Assembly: GCF_018613535.1 (NCBI RefSeq)
Contig: NZ_JAGGQB010000005.1
Span: 310,001 to 374,000, forward strand
DNA from: Bacillus sp. ISL-51
GTDB taxonomy: Bacteria > Bacillota > Bacilli > Bacillales > Bacillaceae
DNA: 64,000 nucleotides
Direction of reading: 5' to 3'
A program made the position numbers and the translations under genes. The notes below the pieces were generated by a model. It made no database searches and was not told the origin of the DNA. It was given only the letters and a program-made list of their open reading frames with translations. Positions within the stretch are counted from its first letter, which is position 1. Each line of letters opens with the position of its first letter. Of the stretch, positions 19,061 through 26,475 are shown piece after piece.

Positions 19061-20398
19061 TCAGCTTTCGATGCGAGGCGATCTGCCTCCGCCTGTAAGA
19101 AATACAGACACACCGAGCTCTTTGCAAATCGTCGTGTAATGCAAGCTTGTCACGAGAATCATTCCTGTATTCATTCCGAGAATAATGCCGAGCATTTGCA
19201 GATTCGGCATGGAACCAAGCACATACATCATCGTCAGCGCAACAATATGGCTCCACACGTTATGGAAAAAAGCCGTTTTCACATGGCCGATTCCGATCAG
19301 GCAAGCCTGAAACGGCATAACAAACAGGTGAAAAAGAAAGTACGGCCATAACAGCTGCAAATAAACCTGCGCTTCCGGAGATTGAAAAAAAAGATGGGTC
19401 AGCGGGCCGGCGAATTGAAACATCACCCAAACTGCCGGAATGCCGTAGCCGAAAGTAATAAAAATCGACTGCCTCAGCCGTTTCAATACAATATCATATT
19501 GAGAAAGCGCGTACGCTTCAGAAATACTCGGGATCATCACGACCATTAATGAATGGGCGATAAACGCGGGAAACGAACCGATCGTTACCGCTACCCCGGC
19601 AAGCATGCCGTATTGATCAATCGCAGCTGTTCCGGCGGCCCCCGCCGCCAAAAGCGCCGCTTTCACCAGAAAAGGTTCAATAGCATTGGTCACGGCATGA
19701 AAAATGCGCAATCCCGTTGTCGGAATCGAAACGGCCAACAGACGTTTCCGCACATCCCTTCCGCGCAGATGGATATGCTGTTGGCCGGAAATCGCCCTCC
19801 GCGCTAAAATAAACTGCGTATACAGATAAACAAACACCACGACATCGCTTGCGACAAGCACAAACAATGAAATGAGCACCGCCATGTCAATTTCAAAAGA
19901 GTACCATTGAAAAAATACAAACAGACACAGCACTTGAATGATTTTTTTCAGGACATTCGCAACAGCGATTTTCCCCATTTGCTGCACTCCCATAAAATAA
20001 CCTCTGGCAATGGATGTGAAAGCCACAATGGGAATCAGGCCGATAACAATTCCTTTGATAAAAGGATGATACGTATCAAATACAGGGATAAACGGCAGCG
20101 CGATGCTGGCAGCGGCGGTCGAAAAAGCGGTAAATACGGCGGTCATTCGGAAAGCATGCCGGAGCATGCTTTCATGCAGCTTTTGGTTTGATTCGGCAAT
20201 AAATTTCGAAATTGAAATCGGAAGCTCGAGACTTGCTATAACGATAATCAAAAAAATGGTGGGCAGAATACTCATATAAAGCCCCATTCCATGCTCGCCA
20301 AGCTCCCGCGCCAATATCATATTCACTACAAATTCCAGGCATTCAGCGAAAAAGGCGGCAATGGATAAAAGGATAATCCCTTTCACAAATCGATTCAT
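19061..20398 (-). CDS. ykvU: Spore membrane protein YkvU (polysaccharide-flippase family)
   Basis: Multi-pass membrane protein of the MATE/MOP polysaccharide-export superfamily, similar to SpoVB; present in the spore membrane in B. subtilis. The 445 residues (identical length to B. subtilis with this start) contain about 12-14 hydrophobic segments. ATG at 20398 follows AAGGAGA; the longer frame adds 15 residues with no RBS of its own. It is upstream of stoA. A role in moving a lipid-linked cell-wall precursor is inference from the family. Confidence 0.9.
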   Translation of the reverse strand: MNRFVKGIILLSIAAFFAECLEFVVNMILARELGEHGMGLYMSILPTIFLIIVIASLELPISISKFIAESNQKLHESMLRHAFRMTAVFTAFSTAAASIALPFIPVFDTYHPFIKGIVIGLIPIVAFTSIARGYFMGVQQMGKIAVANVLKKIIQVLCLFVFFQWYSFEIDMAVLISLFVLVASDVVVFVYLYTQFILARRAISGQQHIHLRGRDVRKRLLAVSIPTTGLRIFHAVTNAIEPFLVKAALLAAGAAGTAAIDQYGMLAGVAVTIGSFPAFIAHSLMVVMIPSISEAYALSQYDIVLKRLRQSIFITFGYGIPAVWVMFQFAGPLTHLFFQSPEAQVYLQLLWPYFLFHLFVMPFQACLIGIGHVKTAFFHNVWSHIVALTMMYVLGSMPNLQMLGIILGMNTGMILVTSLHYTTICKELGVSVFLTGGGRSPRIES

Positions 20399-20475
20399 GC
20401 TGTCTCTCCTTGTCTCTCGTTCTTCCACCATCATATGAGACAAGTTCTGAAAATATTTTCGATTTCTTAAAATTG

Positions 20476-20514
20476 AAAAAAAGCATAGCCGGGACTTTTC
20501 ATCCCGCTATGCTT
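20476..20514 (-). terminator. Terminator after ykvT
   Basis: AAGCATAGCGGGA...TCCCGGCTATGCTTTTTTT on the minus strand, overlapping the ykvT stop. Confidence 0.85.
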
Positions 20515-21136
20515 ATACGGCAAATACGTGTCTGCCGATTCTTTCGATGATTTTTCTGGAACGGATCCAATGGTCAGAAGCCGTTTTCGGATTGTAGAAG
20601 TACAATGCCTTTGTATCTCTGCCCTGGTTTTCCATCGCCTCTTTTACCGCTGCAATGGAATCCTTATCCGGTTTTTGATTAATACTTCCGTTCGATACCG
20701 GCTCAAATGCGTTCCTTTGATAAATAACGCCCCGAATGGTGTCCGGAAAGCCGTGCTTCTCGGTGCGGTTCAGCACTACGCTTGCCACAGCCACTTTCCC
20801 TTTATAAGACTCGCCTTTCGCTTCTGCGTGAACGAGACGGGACAGAAGTTCTCTGTCAGCTTGGGAATAAACTTTTTTAGACGGATGATACTCAGCCGGC
20901 TCCGGCTTGGCTTTTTTCTTTGTATGCGATGACAGTTTGATCACATTGATTGAACGCTTTTGATCAGCATCTGCCAGCTTTGGAACGGCGCTATTTCGAT
21001 TTATATGATTAACCAATGAAGTGCTATCTTGCTTTGGCTTCTTTGTTAAACTAACTAGAGCTTGTGTATGTTCAATTTTTGTTGCAGGCATAAAACAAAG
21101 AAAAAAGACAGCCAAGGCAGCAAATTTTGTCGTCAT
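20513..21136 (-). CDS. ykvT: Cell-wall hydrolase YkvT (SleB-like)
   Basis: Exported peptidoglycan hydrolase of the SleB/CwlJ (Hydrolase_2) family. The 207 residues start with a signal sequence (about 1-25), a basic linker ([16 protein letters not shown]), and a catalytic domain from about 95. The family glutamate is in [14 protein letters not shown], followed by VASVVLNR and the C-terminal [12 protein letters not shown] block. There is no N-terminal peptidoglycan-binding repeat. A perfect WalR-type box lies upstream at 21329-21345, which suggests vegetative expression. Confidence 0.9.
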   Translation of the reverse strand: MTTKFAALAVFFLCFMPATKIEHTQALVSLTKKPKQDSTSLVNHINRNSAVPKLADADQKRSINVIKLSSHTKKKAKPEPAEYHPSKKVYSQADRELLSRLVHAEAKGESYKGKVAVASVVLNRTEKHGFPDTIRGVIYQRNAFEPVSNGSINQKPDKDSIAAVKEAMENQGRDTKALYFYNPKTASDHWIRSRKIIERIGRHVFAV

Positions 21137-21328
21137 ACGATTTCCTCCTTAAAATACTTCACTACCTTAACAAGAGCAGCACTCAAATTCACGGTTAAAG
21201 ATTTTCCAGTTCTCCCAAACAGCTATTATGCTGGAAGATGTTCTATAACGGCCTTGTTATTGCCAAAAAAACAGCTGTGATTCACATAAAAATAGCCAAA
21301 TAGTTGTAAAAACATCCATCGGAGGGAG

Positions 21329-21345
21329 TTTACAATTTGTTTACA
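21329..21345 (-). promoter_or_regulatory. Candidate WalR box upstream of ykvT
   Basis: On the minus strand TGTAAA-CAAAT-TGTAAA is a perfect TGTWAH-N5-TGTWAH match, reading toward ykvT and 193 bp upstream of its start. A further TGTAAC lies 3 bases away. Confidence 0.6.
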
Positions 21346-21380
21346 TCTGTTACAGGGAGATGAAGTCAGCATCTGAAAAT

Positions 21381-21411
21381 AAAAAAAACTCCTCACATAG
21401 AGGAGTTTTCA
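21381..21411 (-). terminator. Terminator after the small gene at 21409
   Basis: AAAACTCCTC-TATGT-GAGGAGTTTTTTTTATT on the minus strand. Confidence 0.85.
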
Positions 21412-21606
21412 GCTTCTTGGCTGTTCTAAATATTGGAATATGACATCTCCGCCCTGCTGGGCAATGCCGCGAAAATGCTTAAAATCTTCCTGCTTTGATA
21501 ACACAGCCCGAAATGCAAGAAAGTGTTCTTTTTGCACCCTGAATTCCGGGATTTCCCCGGTGCGGATTTGATTGATACGTTCTGTAATTTCTTCCGGCAG
21601 CAACAA
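21409..21606 (-). CDS. Uncharacterised small protein, 65 residues
   Basis: A TTG start at 21606 behind AAAAAGGGGG at 6-base spacing gives 65 residues: a short start [15 protein letters not shown], then an amphipathic, charged body ending in FQYLEQPRS. The longer frame from 21693 overlaps the ykvS leader and has no RBS. A strong terminator follows directly, which supports a real gene. Its position between ykvT and ykvS corresponds to a small ykz gene in B. subtilis (possibly ykzS; I am not certain). Function unknown. Confidence 0.65.
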   Translation of the reverse strand: MLLPEEITERINQIRTGEIPEFRVQKEHFLAFRAVLSKQEDFKHFRGIAQQGGDVIFQYLEQPRS

Positions 21607-21765
21607 AAACAGCCCCCTTTTTCTGCTTATTAACGAAAAACAATATACCATCTTTGCCGCGTCCGGACAATGGATAAGCGGAACAATACCCATATTGCTT
21701 TACTTCTTAAAGAAAATACTGCAAAATATTTTCAAACAGGAATTATGATAAAGGAGAGGAAGCTC

Positions 21766-21951
21766 GTGAAAATTGCAAAGGTTGGAAACGTCATTGAATT
21801 TAAAAACGGATTAACCGGGATTGTTGAAAAGGTAAATGAAAATTCCGTCATCGTTGATGTAACCATCATGGATAATTATCGTGATCTTGAATTAGATTCC
21901 CTCACTGTCGTTAATCATAAAAACTATAAAATCATCAAAGACTCCATTTAA
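21766..21951 (+). CDS. ykvS: Conserved small protein YkvS (DUF2187 type)
   Basis: 61-residue protein of unknown function that looks like a small beta-barrel: KIAKVGNVIEFKNG, then GIVEKVNENSVIVDV, then LTVVNHKNYKII. I chose the GTG at 21766 because AAAGGAGAGGA lies 6-13 bases upstream; the frame continues upstream without an RBS. The length equals B. subtilis YkvS. It stands alone with a terminator at 22000-22023. Confidence 0.85.
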   Translation: MKIAKVGNVIEFKNGLTGIVEKVNENSVIVDVTIMDNYRDLELDSLTVVNHKNYKIIKDSI

Positions 21952-21999
21952 CCCCCACGCACGCAACCCGAACACTTTACATATCCCGCACGCTTTTCA

Positions 22000-22023
22000 A
22001 AAGCTGCCGCCCGGCAGCTTTTT
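22000..22023. terminator. Terminator between ykvS and ykvR
   Basis: AAAAGCTGCC-GCCC-GGCAGCTTTTT; convergent genes flank it, so it can serve both. Confidence 0.8.
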
Positions 22024-22032
22024 CACATGAAG

Positions 22033-22308
22033 TCACACCTCAGTCAGCTCAATAGAAAAGTCCCCGGTCTCACCTTCCCGATAAAGGTTTGTCATCGATG
22101 TATAATAATTGGTAATTTCACCGCGGAAATCGAGACCCCGCTCAGGCGCCTGCACCTCGAATGTTTTTTCATACAGAAGGACGGCGATATCATGATACGT
22201 TTCACTGGTTACCTTTAATACAAATGAAATGACACGGCCGCTTTGGCCCGTCTCTTCTTTACAGTTATACATATTCAGCCTTACACCGTTTAAAAGCAGC
22301 GGCTCCAT
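22033..22308 (-). CDS. ykvR: YkvR (DUF3219 family)
   Basis: 91-residue cytosolic protein of unknown function. The central block VTSETYHDIAVLLYEKTF is close to B. subtilis YkvR, a small beta-sandwich protein of solved structure as I recall. ATG at 22308 has AAGGAG at 8-base spacing; the GTG three codons upstream overlaps the RBS and was rejected. It is transcribed alone; the 348 bp upstream contain a candidate small RNA gene on the other strand. Confidence 0.85.
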   Translation of the reverse strand: MEPLLLNGVRLNMYNCKEETGQSGRVISFVLKVTSETYHDIAVLLYEKTFEVQAPERGLDFRGEITNYYTSMTNLYREGETGDFSIELTEV

Positions 22309-22404
22309 GATGTTCACTCCTTCTTTTTACAGGACATGCTATCACGCCGCTGACCGATTTACAATTGATCTGTTTTCCCAGAATGAATAATTTAAGTGAA
22401 GGTA

Positions 22405-22433
22405 TTTACAAACGTATGTTCCTATTTTATAAT
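22405..22433 (+). promoter_or_regulatory. SigA promoter of the candidate small RNA
   Basis: TTTACA, exactly 17 bases, TATAAT. No coding frame follows it. Confidence 0.7.
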
Positions 22434-22439
22434 AAAACA

Positions 22440-22513
22440 GACGAGCTGCCATCCAGCACCCGTCACGTGATGTAGCGGCGAGTACAATCCCCCCGGGTTT
22501 ACTCGTCTTTTTT
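22440..22513 (+). ncRNA. Candidate C-rich small RNA, about 73 nt
   Basis: A good SigA promoter (22405-22433) is followed by about 73 bases that end in a terminator hairpin: CGAGTA (22479-22484) pairs with TACTCG (22500-22505), then TCTTTTTT. The 15-base loop carries CCCCCC at 22489-22494. The 5' end GACGAG (22440-22445) can instead pair with CTCGTC (22502-22507), an alternative fold that would disrupt the terminator. A small GCTG-CCATC-CAGC hairpin lies near the 5' end. No gene lies downstream in this direction (queF is convergent), so this looks like an independent RNA, not a leader. I do not recognise it. Confidence 0.6.
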
Positions 22514-22617
22514 CAAAGCAAAATTCTTTTTATCCAAGGGATGCAGCTTGAAATTTGGAGCTTCGTATTGCATTATTACGATTCCCTATCATTTGGACTG
22601 TCCAGTAAAATCTATAC

Positions 22618-22650
22618 AAAAATCCCCCGCCTGAAAAGACGGGGGATTTT
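22618..22650 (-). terminator. Terminator of the queCDEF operon
   Basis: AAAATCCCCCG...CGGGGGATTTTTG on the minus strand after the queF stop. Confidence 0.85.
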
Positions 22651-22656
22651 AGATCA

Positions 22657-23151
22657 TTAACGATTATCAACCGTTTCCGGATACATATCATGATTCATCA
22701 TACGATGCTCAGCCATTTGTTCATACTTCGTTCCCGGTCTGCCGTAGTTTGTGTATGGATCAATTGAAATTCCGCCTCTTGGCGTGAATTTCCCCCATAC
22801 TTCAATGTAGCGCGGGTCCATCAGTTCAATCAGGTCATTCATGATGATGTTCATGCAATCCTCGTGAAAATCCCCATGGTTGCGGAAACTGAAAAGATAA
22901 AGCTTCAGTGATTTGCTTTCTACCATTTTTTCGTCCGGAATGTAGCTGATGTAAATCGTTGCGAAGTCCGGCTGTCCCGTTTTCGGGCAAAGCGACGTAA
23001 ATTCAGGGCAATTGAATTTAACGAAATAATCACGGTTGACGTGTTTATTCGGAAAGGACTCCAAAACCTCCGGCGCATATTCAAATAAATAGTTTGTCCC
23101 TTGATTACCCAGGAGCGTAACTCCTTCTAATTCTGAATCTTTTCTGGTCAT
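22657..23151 (-). CDS. queF: 7-cyano-7-deazaguanine reductase QueF
   Basis: NADPH-dependent reductase that turns preQ0 into preQ1, the last free-base step of queuosine precursor synthesis. The 164 residues match the short, unimodular (YkvM) type of QueF. The nucleophilic cysteine is in [13 protein letters not shown], followed by the conserved [16 protein letters not shown] substrate/NADPH block. It is the last gene of queC-queD-queE-queF, 18 bp after queE, and is under the preQ1 riboswitch that senses its own product. Confidence 0.97.
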   Translation of the reverse strand: MTRKDSELEGVTLLGNQGTNYLFEYAPEVLESFPNKHVNRDYFVKFNCPEFTSLCPKTGQPDFATIYISYIPDEKMVESKSLKLYLFSFRNHGDFHEDCMNIIMNDLIELMDPRYIEVWGKFTPRGGISIDPYTNYGRPGTKYEQMAEHRMMNHDMYPETVDNR

Positions 23152-23169
23152 ATGAATCTCCCTTTCTCT

Positions 23170-23901
23170 TTATACTCCCCGTTTGTTTCCCCACAGCAGT
23201 GTATGCAGCTGGGGCAGGACTCTGACGAGATTCAATTCTGAATCAGCAGAAACCTTGTCAACGAGTTTTTCATATTTTCCGAGCAGATGCGTGATTAACG
23301 CTTGGTCATCTGTCGTATGAACGTTGTCATTTCCGACTTGCAGATAAAACGGAATATCCGGATGTCGTTTATGAACCGTTTTTGCAAATGCCAGATCCTC
23401 ATCATTAAAAATGACGACTTTTAAACTGACCGCATGGCCCCTGTTTGCCGCTTTAAGAGAAGACAAAATGTGATCCAGCTTGTTAAAATCGGTCGTCATT
23501 CCTGAGCTCGGCGGCTTTGGAGAAATCGTCAAGTCATCAATCATCGTAAACCAATCCTGATAAACAGTTCCTTGCGTTTCTAAAGCGGCGCGCACATCAT
23601 GCTGTTTCAATAACATAATAAACGCGTCAAGCTGCTTTAACAGCGCCGGGTTTCCGCCCGAAATGGTGACATGAGAAAAGGCGTCTCCTCCGATTTCTCT
23701 CAGCTCATGATAAATGTCTTCCGCCGTCATCCAGCGGATATCTTTTTTGGCTGATCCGTCCCACGTAAAAGCGGAATCGCACCAGCTGCAGGAATAGTCA
23801 CAGCCTGCCGTGCGGACAAACATGGTTTTCTGGCCGATGACCATGCCTTCCCCTTGTATCGTCGGCCCGAAAATTTCTAAAACCGGAATTCCTTTAGCCA
23901 T
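23170..23901 (-). CDS. queE: 7-carboxy-7-deazaguanine synthase QueE
   Basis: Radical-SAM enzyme that contracts carboxytetrahydropterin to 7-carboxy-7-deazaguanine. The 243 residues carry the cluster motif C-DYS-C-SW-C near residue 33, after GPTIQGEGMVIGQ, and the glycine-rich THVTISGGNPALL segment. The start overlaps the end of queD by 8 bp, indicating translational coupling. Confidence 0.96.
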   Translation of the reverse strand: MAKGIPVLEIFGPTIQGEGMVIGQKTMFVRTAGCDYSCSWCDSAFTWDGSAKKDIRWMTAEDIYHELREIGGDAFSHVTISGGNPALLKQLDAFIMLLKQHDVRAALETQGTVYQDWFTMIDDLTISPKPPSSGMTTDFNKLDHILSSLKAANRGHAVSLKVVIFNDEDLAFAKTVHKRHPDIPFYLQVGNDNVHTTDDQALITHLLGKYEKLVDKVSADSELNLVRVLPQLHTLLWGNKRGV

Positions 23902-24334
23902 TCAGATCACCTTTTTTCGGACGGTATACACAATAGCTTGTCGGTGTTTCTCTGACAAATATCTGCACGCAAACCGGTTTATTCTCCAGTGTTTCAAGAT
24001 AGGCTTGAACCTTATCATAAATCGTTTTCGCCACAACTTCCGTCGTCGGCAATGAGTATCGGTCATCATCGGAAAATTCGTCATGATTATTCAGCAATGT
24101 ATGATCATAAGCGCCGTGCACCAATTTTTTCAGCACGCTGAAATTCACGAGGAATCCTGAATCATCCAATTCATCCCCGGCAACAGTAATATTTACGGTA
24201 TACGTGTGCCCGTGCACTCTGCTGCACGCTCCGGCACTTTCCCGGGGAATAAAGTGCGCGGCGGAAATGTGCATGTCCTTGTTCAATTCAAATGAGTAAG
24301 GATGCTGAGCCTGCGGGTAAATTTGAGAAAGCAA
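23894..24334 (-). CDS. queD: 6-carboxytetrahydropterin synthase QueD
   Basis: Zinc enzyme of the PTPS/QueD family that converts dihydroneopterin triphosphate to 6-carboxytetrahydropterin. The 146 residues show the zinc histidines in ISAAHF and VHGHTYTV and the catalytic cysteine in GACSRVHGH. It starts immediately after queC (stop at 24335) and overlaps queE. Confidence 0.96.
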   Translation of the reverse strand: MLSQIYPQAQHPYSFELNKDMHISAAHFIPRESAGACSRVHGHTYTVNITVAGDELDDSGFLVNFSVLKKLVHGAYDHTLLNNHDEFSDDDRYSLPTTEVVAKTIYDKVQAYLETLENKPVCVQIFVRETPTSYCVYRPKKGDLNG

Positions 24335-24994
24335 TTAATTCCGCTCTCCTTTCATTTTCATATATTCATCATAGCCTTTATTGCGGAGCAGACATGCCGG
24401 ACATTCTCCGCAGCCGTCCGCAATAATACCGTTATAGCAAGTCAGTGTATTGTTTTTTACAAAATCAAGTGCGTCAAGCTCATCGGCAAGCTTCCATGTT
24501 TCCGCTTTATTCAGCCACATGAGCGGTGTGTGAATAACAAACGGTTTTTCCATCGCCAAATTAACGGTGACGTTGCAGGATTTCACAAACTCGTCACGGC
24601 AGTCTGGGTAGCCGCTGAAGTCAGTCTCACAAACACCGGTTATAATGTGGCGCGCCCCGATTTGATACGCAAGAATAGAAGCAAACGATAAGAATACGAG
24701 ATTGCGTCCCGGCACGAAAGTTGTCGGCAATTCCCCGTCTTTTGCTTCGATCTCAATATCGTCTCTTGTCAGCGCGTTCGGCGCAAGCTGGTTTAAGAGA
24801 GACATATCAAGCAAGTGATTTTTGACGCCGAGCTTTTCAGCAATGGCCTTTGCCACATCAATTTCCTCTTCGTGGCGCTGATTATAATGGAATGTTACGG
24901 TTTCTACTTCTTCAAAGTTCTGTAACGCCCACAATAAACAAGTCGTGCTGTCCTGGCCTCCGCTGAACACGACGACTGCTTTTTCTTTTTTCAT
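24335..24994 (-). CDS. queC: 7-cyano-7-deazaguanine synthase QueC
   Basis: ATP-dependent enzyme that makes preQ0 from 7-carboxy-7-deazaguanine. The 219 residues have the PP-loop SGGQDSTT (residues 11-18) and the C-terminal zinc-binding cysteines in [17 protein letters not shown]. It is the first gene of the operon, behind a preQ1-I riboswitch with two consecutive terminators. Confidence 0.97.
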   Translation of the reverse strand: MKKEKAVVVFSGGQDSTTCLLWALQNFEEVETVTFHYNQRHEEEIDVAKAIAEKLGVKNHLLDMSLLNQLAPNALTRDDIEIEAKDGELPTTFVPGRNLVFLSFASILAYQIGARHIITGVCETDFSGYPDCRDEFVKSCNVTVNLAMEKPFVIHTPLMWLNKAETWKLADELDALDFVKNNTLTCYNGIIADGCGECPACLLRNKGYDEYMKMKGERN

Positions 24995-25026
24995 ATCTGG
25001 TCTCTCCCTTATTTACATTTTATAAA

Positions 25027-25060
25027 TAAAAAAGCGCCTTTCTCGGAAAAGGCGCCCTAA
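25027..25060 (-). terminator. Second terminator in the queC leader
   Basis: GGCGCCTTTTCCGAGAAAGGCGC followed by TTTTTTATTT on the minus strand, between the riboswitch terminator and the queC RBS. Confidence 0.75.
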
Positions 25061-25068
25061 AAAACATA

Positions 25069-25135
25069 AAAAAAGACCGTATCCAAGGATACAGCTCGTC
25101 CTTAGTTTTTTATAGAGGGTGTAGCTAGAACCTCT
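25069..25135 (-). promoter_or_regulatory. preQ1-I riboswitch with terminator
   Basis: The aptamer (25102-25135 on the minus strand) begins AGAGGTTCTAGCTACACCC and ends TAAAAAACTAA, which as I recall it is the B. subtilis queC class I preQ1 aptamer. The expression platform follows: AAGGAC...GTATCCTTGGATAC...GTCTTTTTTT, whose 5' arm overlaps the aptamer tail. Ligand binding is expected to free the terminator and switch off queCDEF. Confidence 0.95.
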
Positions 25136-25161
25136 CCCGCAGAAATACGGATTTTCTTCAT
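25102..25161 (-). CDS. Possible 19-residue leader peptide spanning the preQ1 aptamer
   Basis: ATG at 25161 behind AGAAGGG at 6-base spacing opens a frame MKKIRISAGEVLATPSIKN. It runs through the whole aptamer and stops at the TAA formed by its last three bases. If the promoter at 25178-25207 is right, transcription starts at or within this RBS. Whether it is translated is unknown; it may be chance. Confidence 0.3.
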   Translation of the reverse strand: MKKIRISAGEVLATPSIKN

Positions 25162-25177
25162 TTTTTTCCCTTCTGCT

Positions 25178-25207
25178 ATCATACCATAATCAAGTCTCCA
25201 TTTACAA
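25178..25207 (-). promoter_or_regulatory. SigA promoter of queCDEF
   Basis: TTGTAA, 18 bases, TATGAT with an extended TG (TGGTATGAT) on the minus strand. It overlaps the terminator region of the upstream membrane-protein gene. Confidence 0.65.
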
Positions 25208-25240
25208 TAAAAAAGACAGCCTGAAAACAAAGTTCAGGCC
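25208..25240 (-). terminator. Terminator after the triple-repeat membrane protein
   Basis: GCCTGAA-CTTTGTT-TTCAGGC followed by TGTCTTTTTTA on the minus strand. Confidence 0.75.
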
Positions 25241-25258
25241 GCCGCATCCAGAGCTGTT

Positions 25259-26377
25259 TTAAGCTCTTCGTTTTTTCCCGGGAAATACCATCAGCGCCAT
25301 TCCGATCAGGATAAATAAGACCGGCCAGAAGACAGACACCGGGAATGCCAATTGATACATCATAATAAAACATAATGCGACCAGCGTCAGCACCGTTACC
25401 GGAATCAGCAGCGCCTTTTGTTTCCCGCCAAACAGCCACAGTTCAAATAAACCGAAAGCGGTTGCTAACAGGTAAACAGGCCAAGTCACACCGGAATATG
25501 ACCAATTTGTTGCAATTTCGAAGAAAAACAAGACGCCCGTAATAAGTAATATGCCGCCCGGCACGAGAAGCCCTGCGTTTTTCACCGGTTTTGAGCTGAA
25601 AATCGGGATATGAAAAGCAATACCAAGCAAAATAAGGATAGCGGGCCATCCATGTTCATTTATTTCTGCATTTGTATTGCTGAAGATGCCGAAAATTCCT
25701 GTACAAGCAAGAACCGCCGATGCAATGAGCAGACCTTTTTGCTTTTTGCCGAACAGCCAGCTTTCAAAAAGCCCGAACGCAGCGGCAAAGAGATAGACCG
25801 GCCATGTTACATTTGCATAAGCCCAATCCGTTAACGTTTCAAACCATAATAAACCGCCGGTAAGAAGCAATATACCGCCTGGGATGAGAAACCCCGTTCT
25901 TTTTTGCGGATGCAAAAATGCACTGATATGAAAAATAAGCGATACGATAATGATCAAAAGCGGCCATACCTCTGCCATAAGCATGCCGGTAAAACATACA
26001 GCACCGACAGTGGACAGGATAAAAACAGGGATCAATACACCCGTTTTTCTTCCTCCGAAGAACCACAGTTCAAAAAGGCCGAATGCGGGAGCCCATATAT
26101 ATACAGGCCAAGTCATACTTGAATACGTCCATCCTGTTGCGGTTTCAAAACAAAACAGGCAGCCCAGCACAAGGGTAATTCCGCCTGGAACGAGCAGCCC
26201 CGCTTTGTCAGCTGCTTTGCCCGTGAATAAAAATCCGGCATGAAAACCTGCGGACAACACAACGAAAAGAAACGGCCAAGCCGAGGCAGCCGCTACGTGG
26301 ATTATTCCCGCCTTCTGTAAAAAAAAGAGAATACCGATGCCAATAAAAATGAAGCCTAAAAACCGAAAATCTTTCAT
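25259..26377 (-). CDS. Membrane protein with three tandem ~105-residue repeats, function unknown
   Basis: The 372 residues (ATG at 26377 behind GGGGAGGAG) are almost entirely hydrophobic. Three copies of a unit of about 105 residues follow one another, beginning at W34, W138 and W244, with a partial fourth start at W351. Each unit has, in order, a WP-helix, a short loop, GLLVPGGI (62, 164, 271), a helix ending in FE, W-Y-TWPVY (89, 191, 298) and AFGLFELWLFGGKQK. Each unit looks like four membrane helices. I do not recognise the family, and I do not recall it at this position in B. subtilis 168. It lies between ykvI and the queC promoter. Confidence 0.8.
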   Translation of the reverse strand: MKDFRFLGFIFIGIGILFFLQKAGIIHVAAASAWPFLFVVLSAGFHAGFLFTGKAADKAGLLVPGGITLVLGCLFCFETATGWTYSSMTWPVYIWAPAFGLFELWFFGGRKTGVLIPVFILSTVGAVCFTGMLMAEVWPLLIIIVSLIFHISAFLHPQKRTGFLIPGGILLLTGGLLWFETLTDWAYANVTWPVYLFAAAFGLFESWLFGKKQKGLLIASAVLACTGIFGIFSNTNAEINEHGWPAILILLGIAFHIPIFSSKPVKNAGLLVPGGILLITGVLFFFEIATNWSYSGVTWPVYLLATAFGLFELWLFGGKQKALLIPVTVLTLVALCFIMMYQLAFPVSVFWPVLFILIGMALMVFPGKKRRA

Positions 26378-26475
26378 TCCATACTCCTCCCCATCATTTC
26401 CCAATTCATTATACAGAAATGACAGGGAAAAAGAAGGGGAATTTTTCAAAAAAACAGACAATAGTCTCATGCCGC

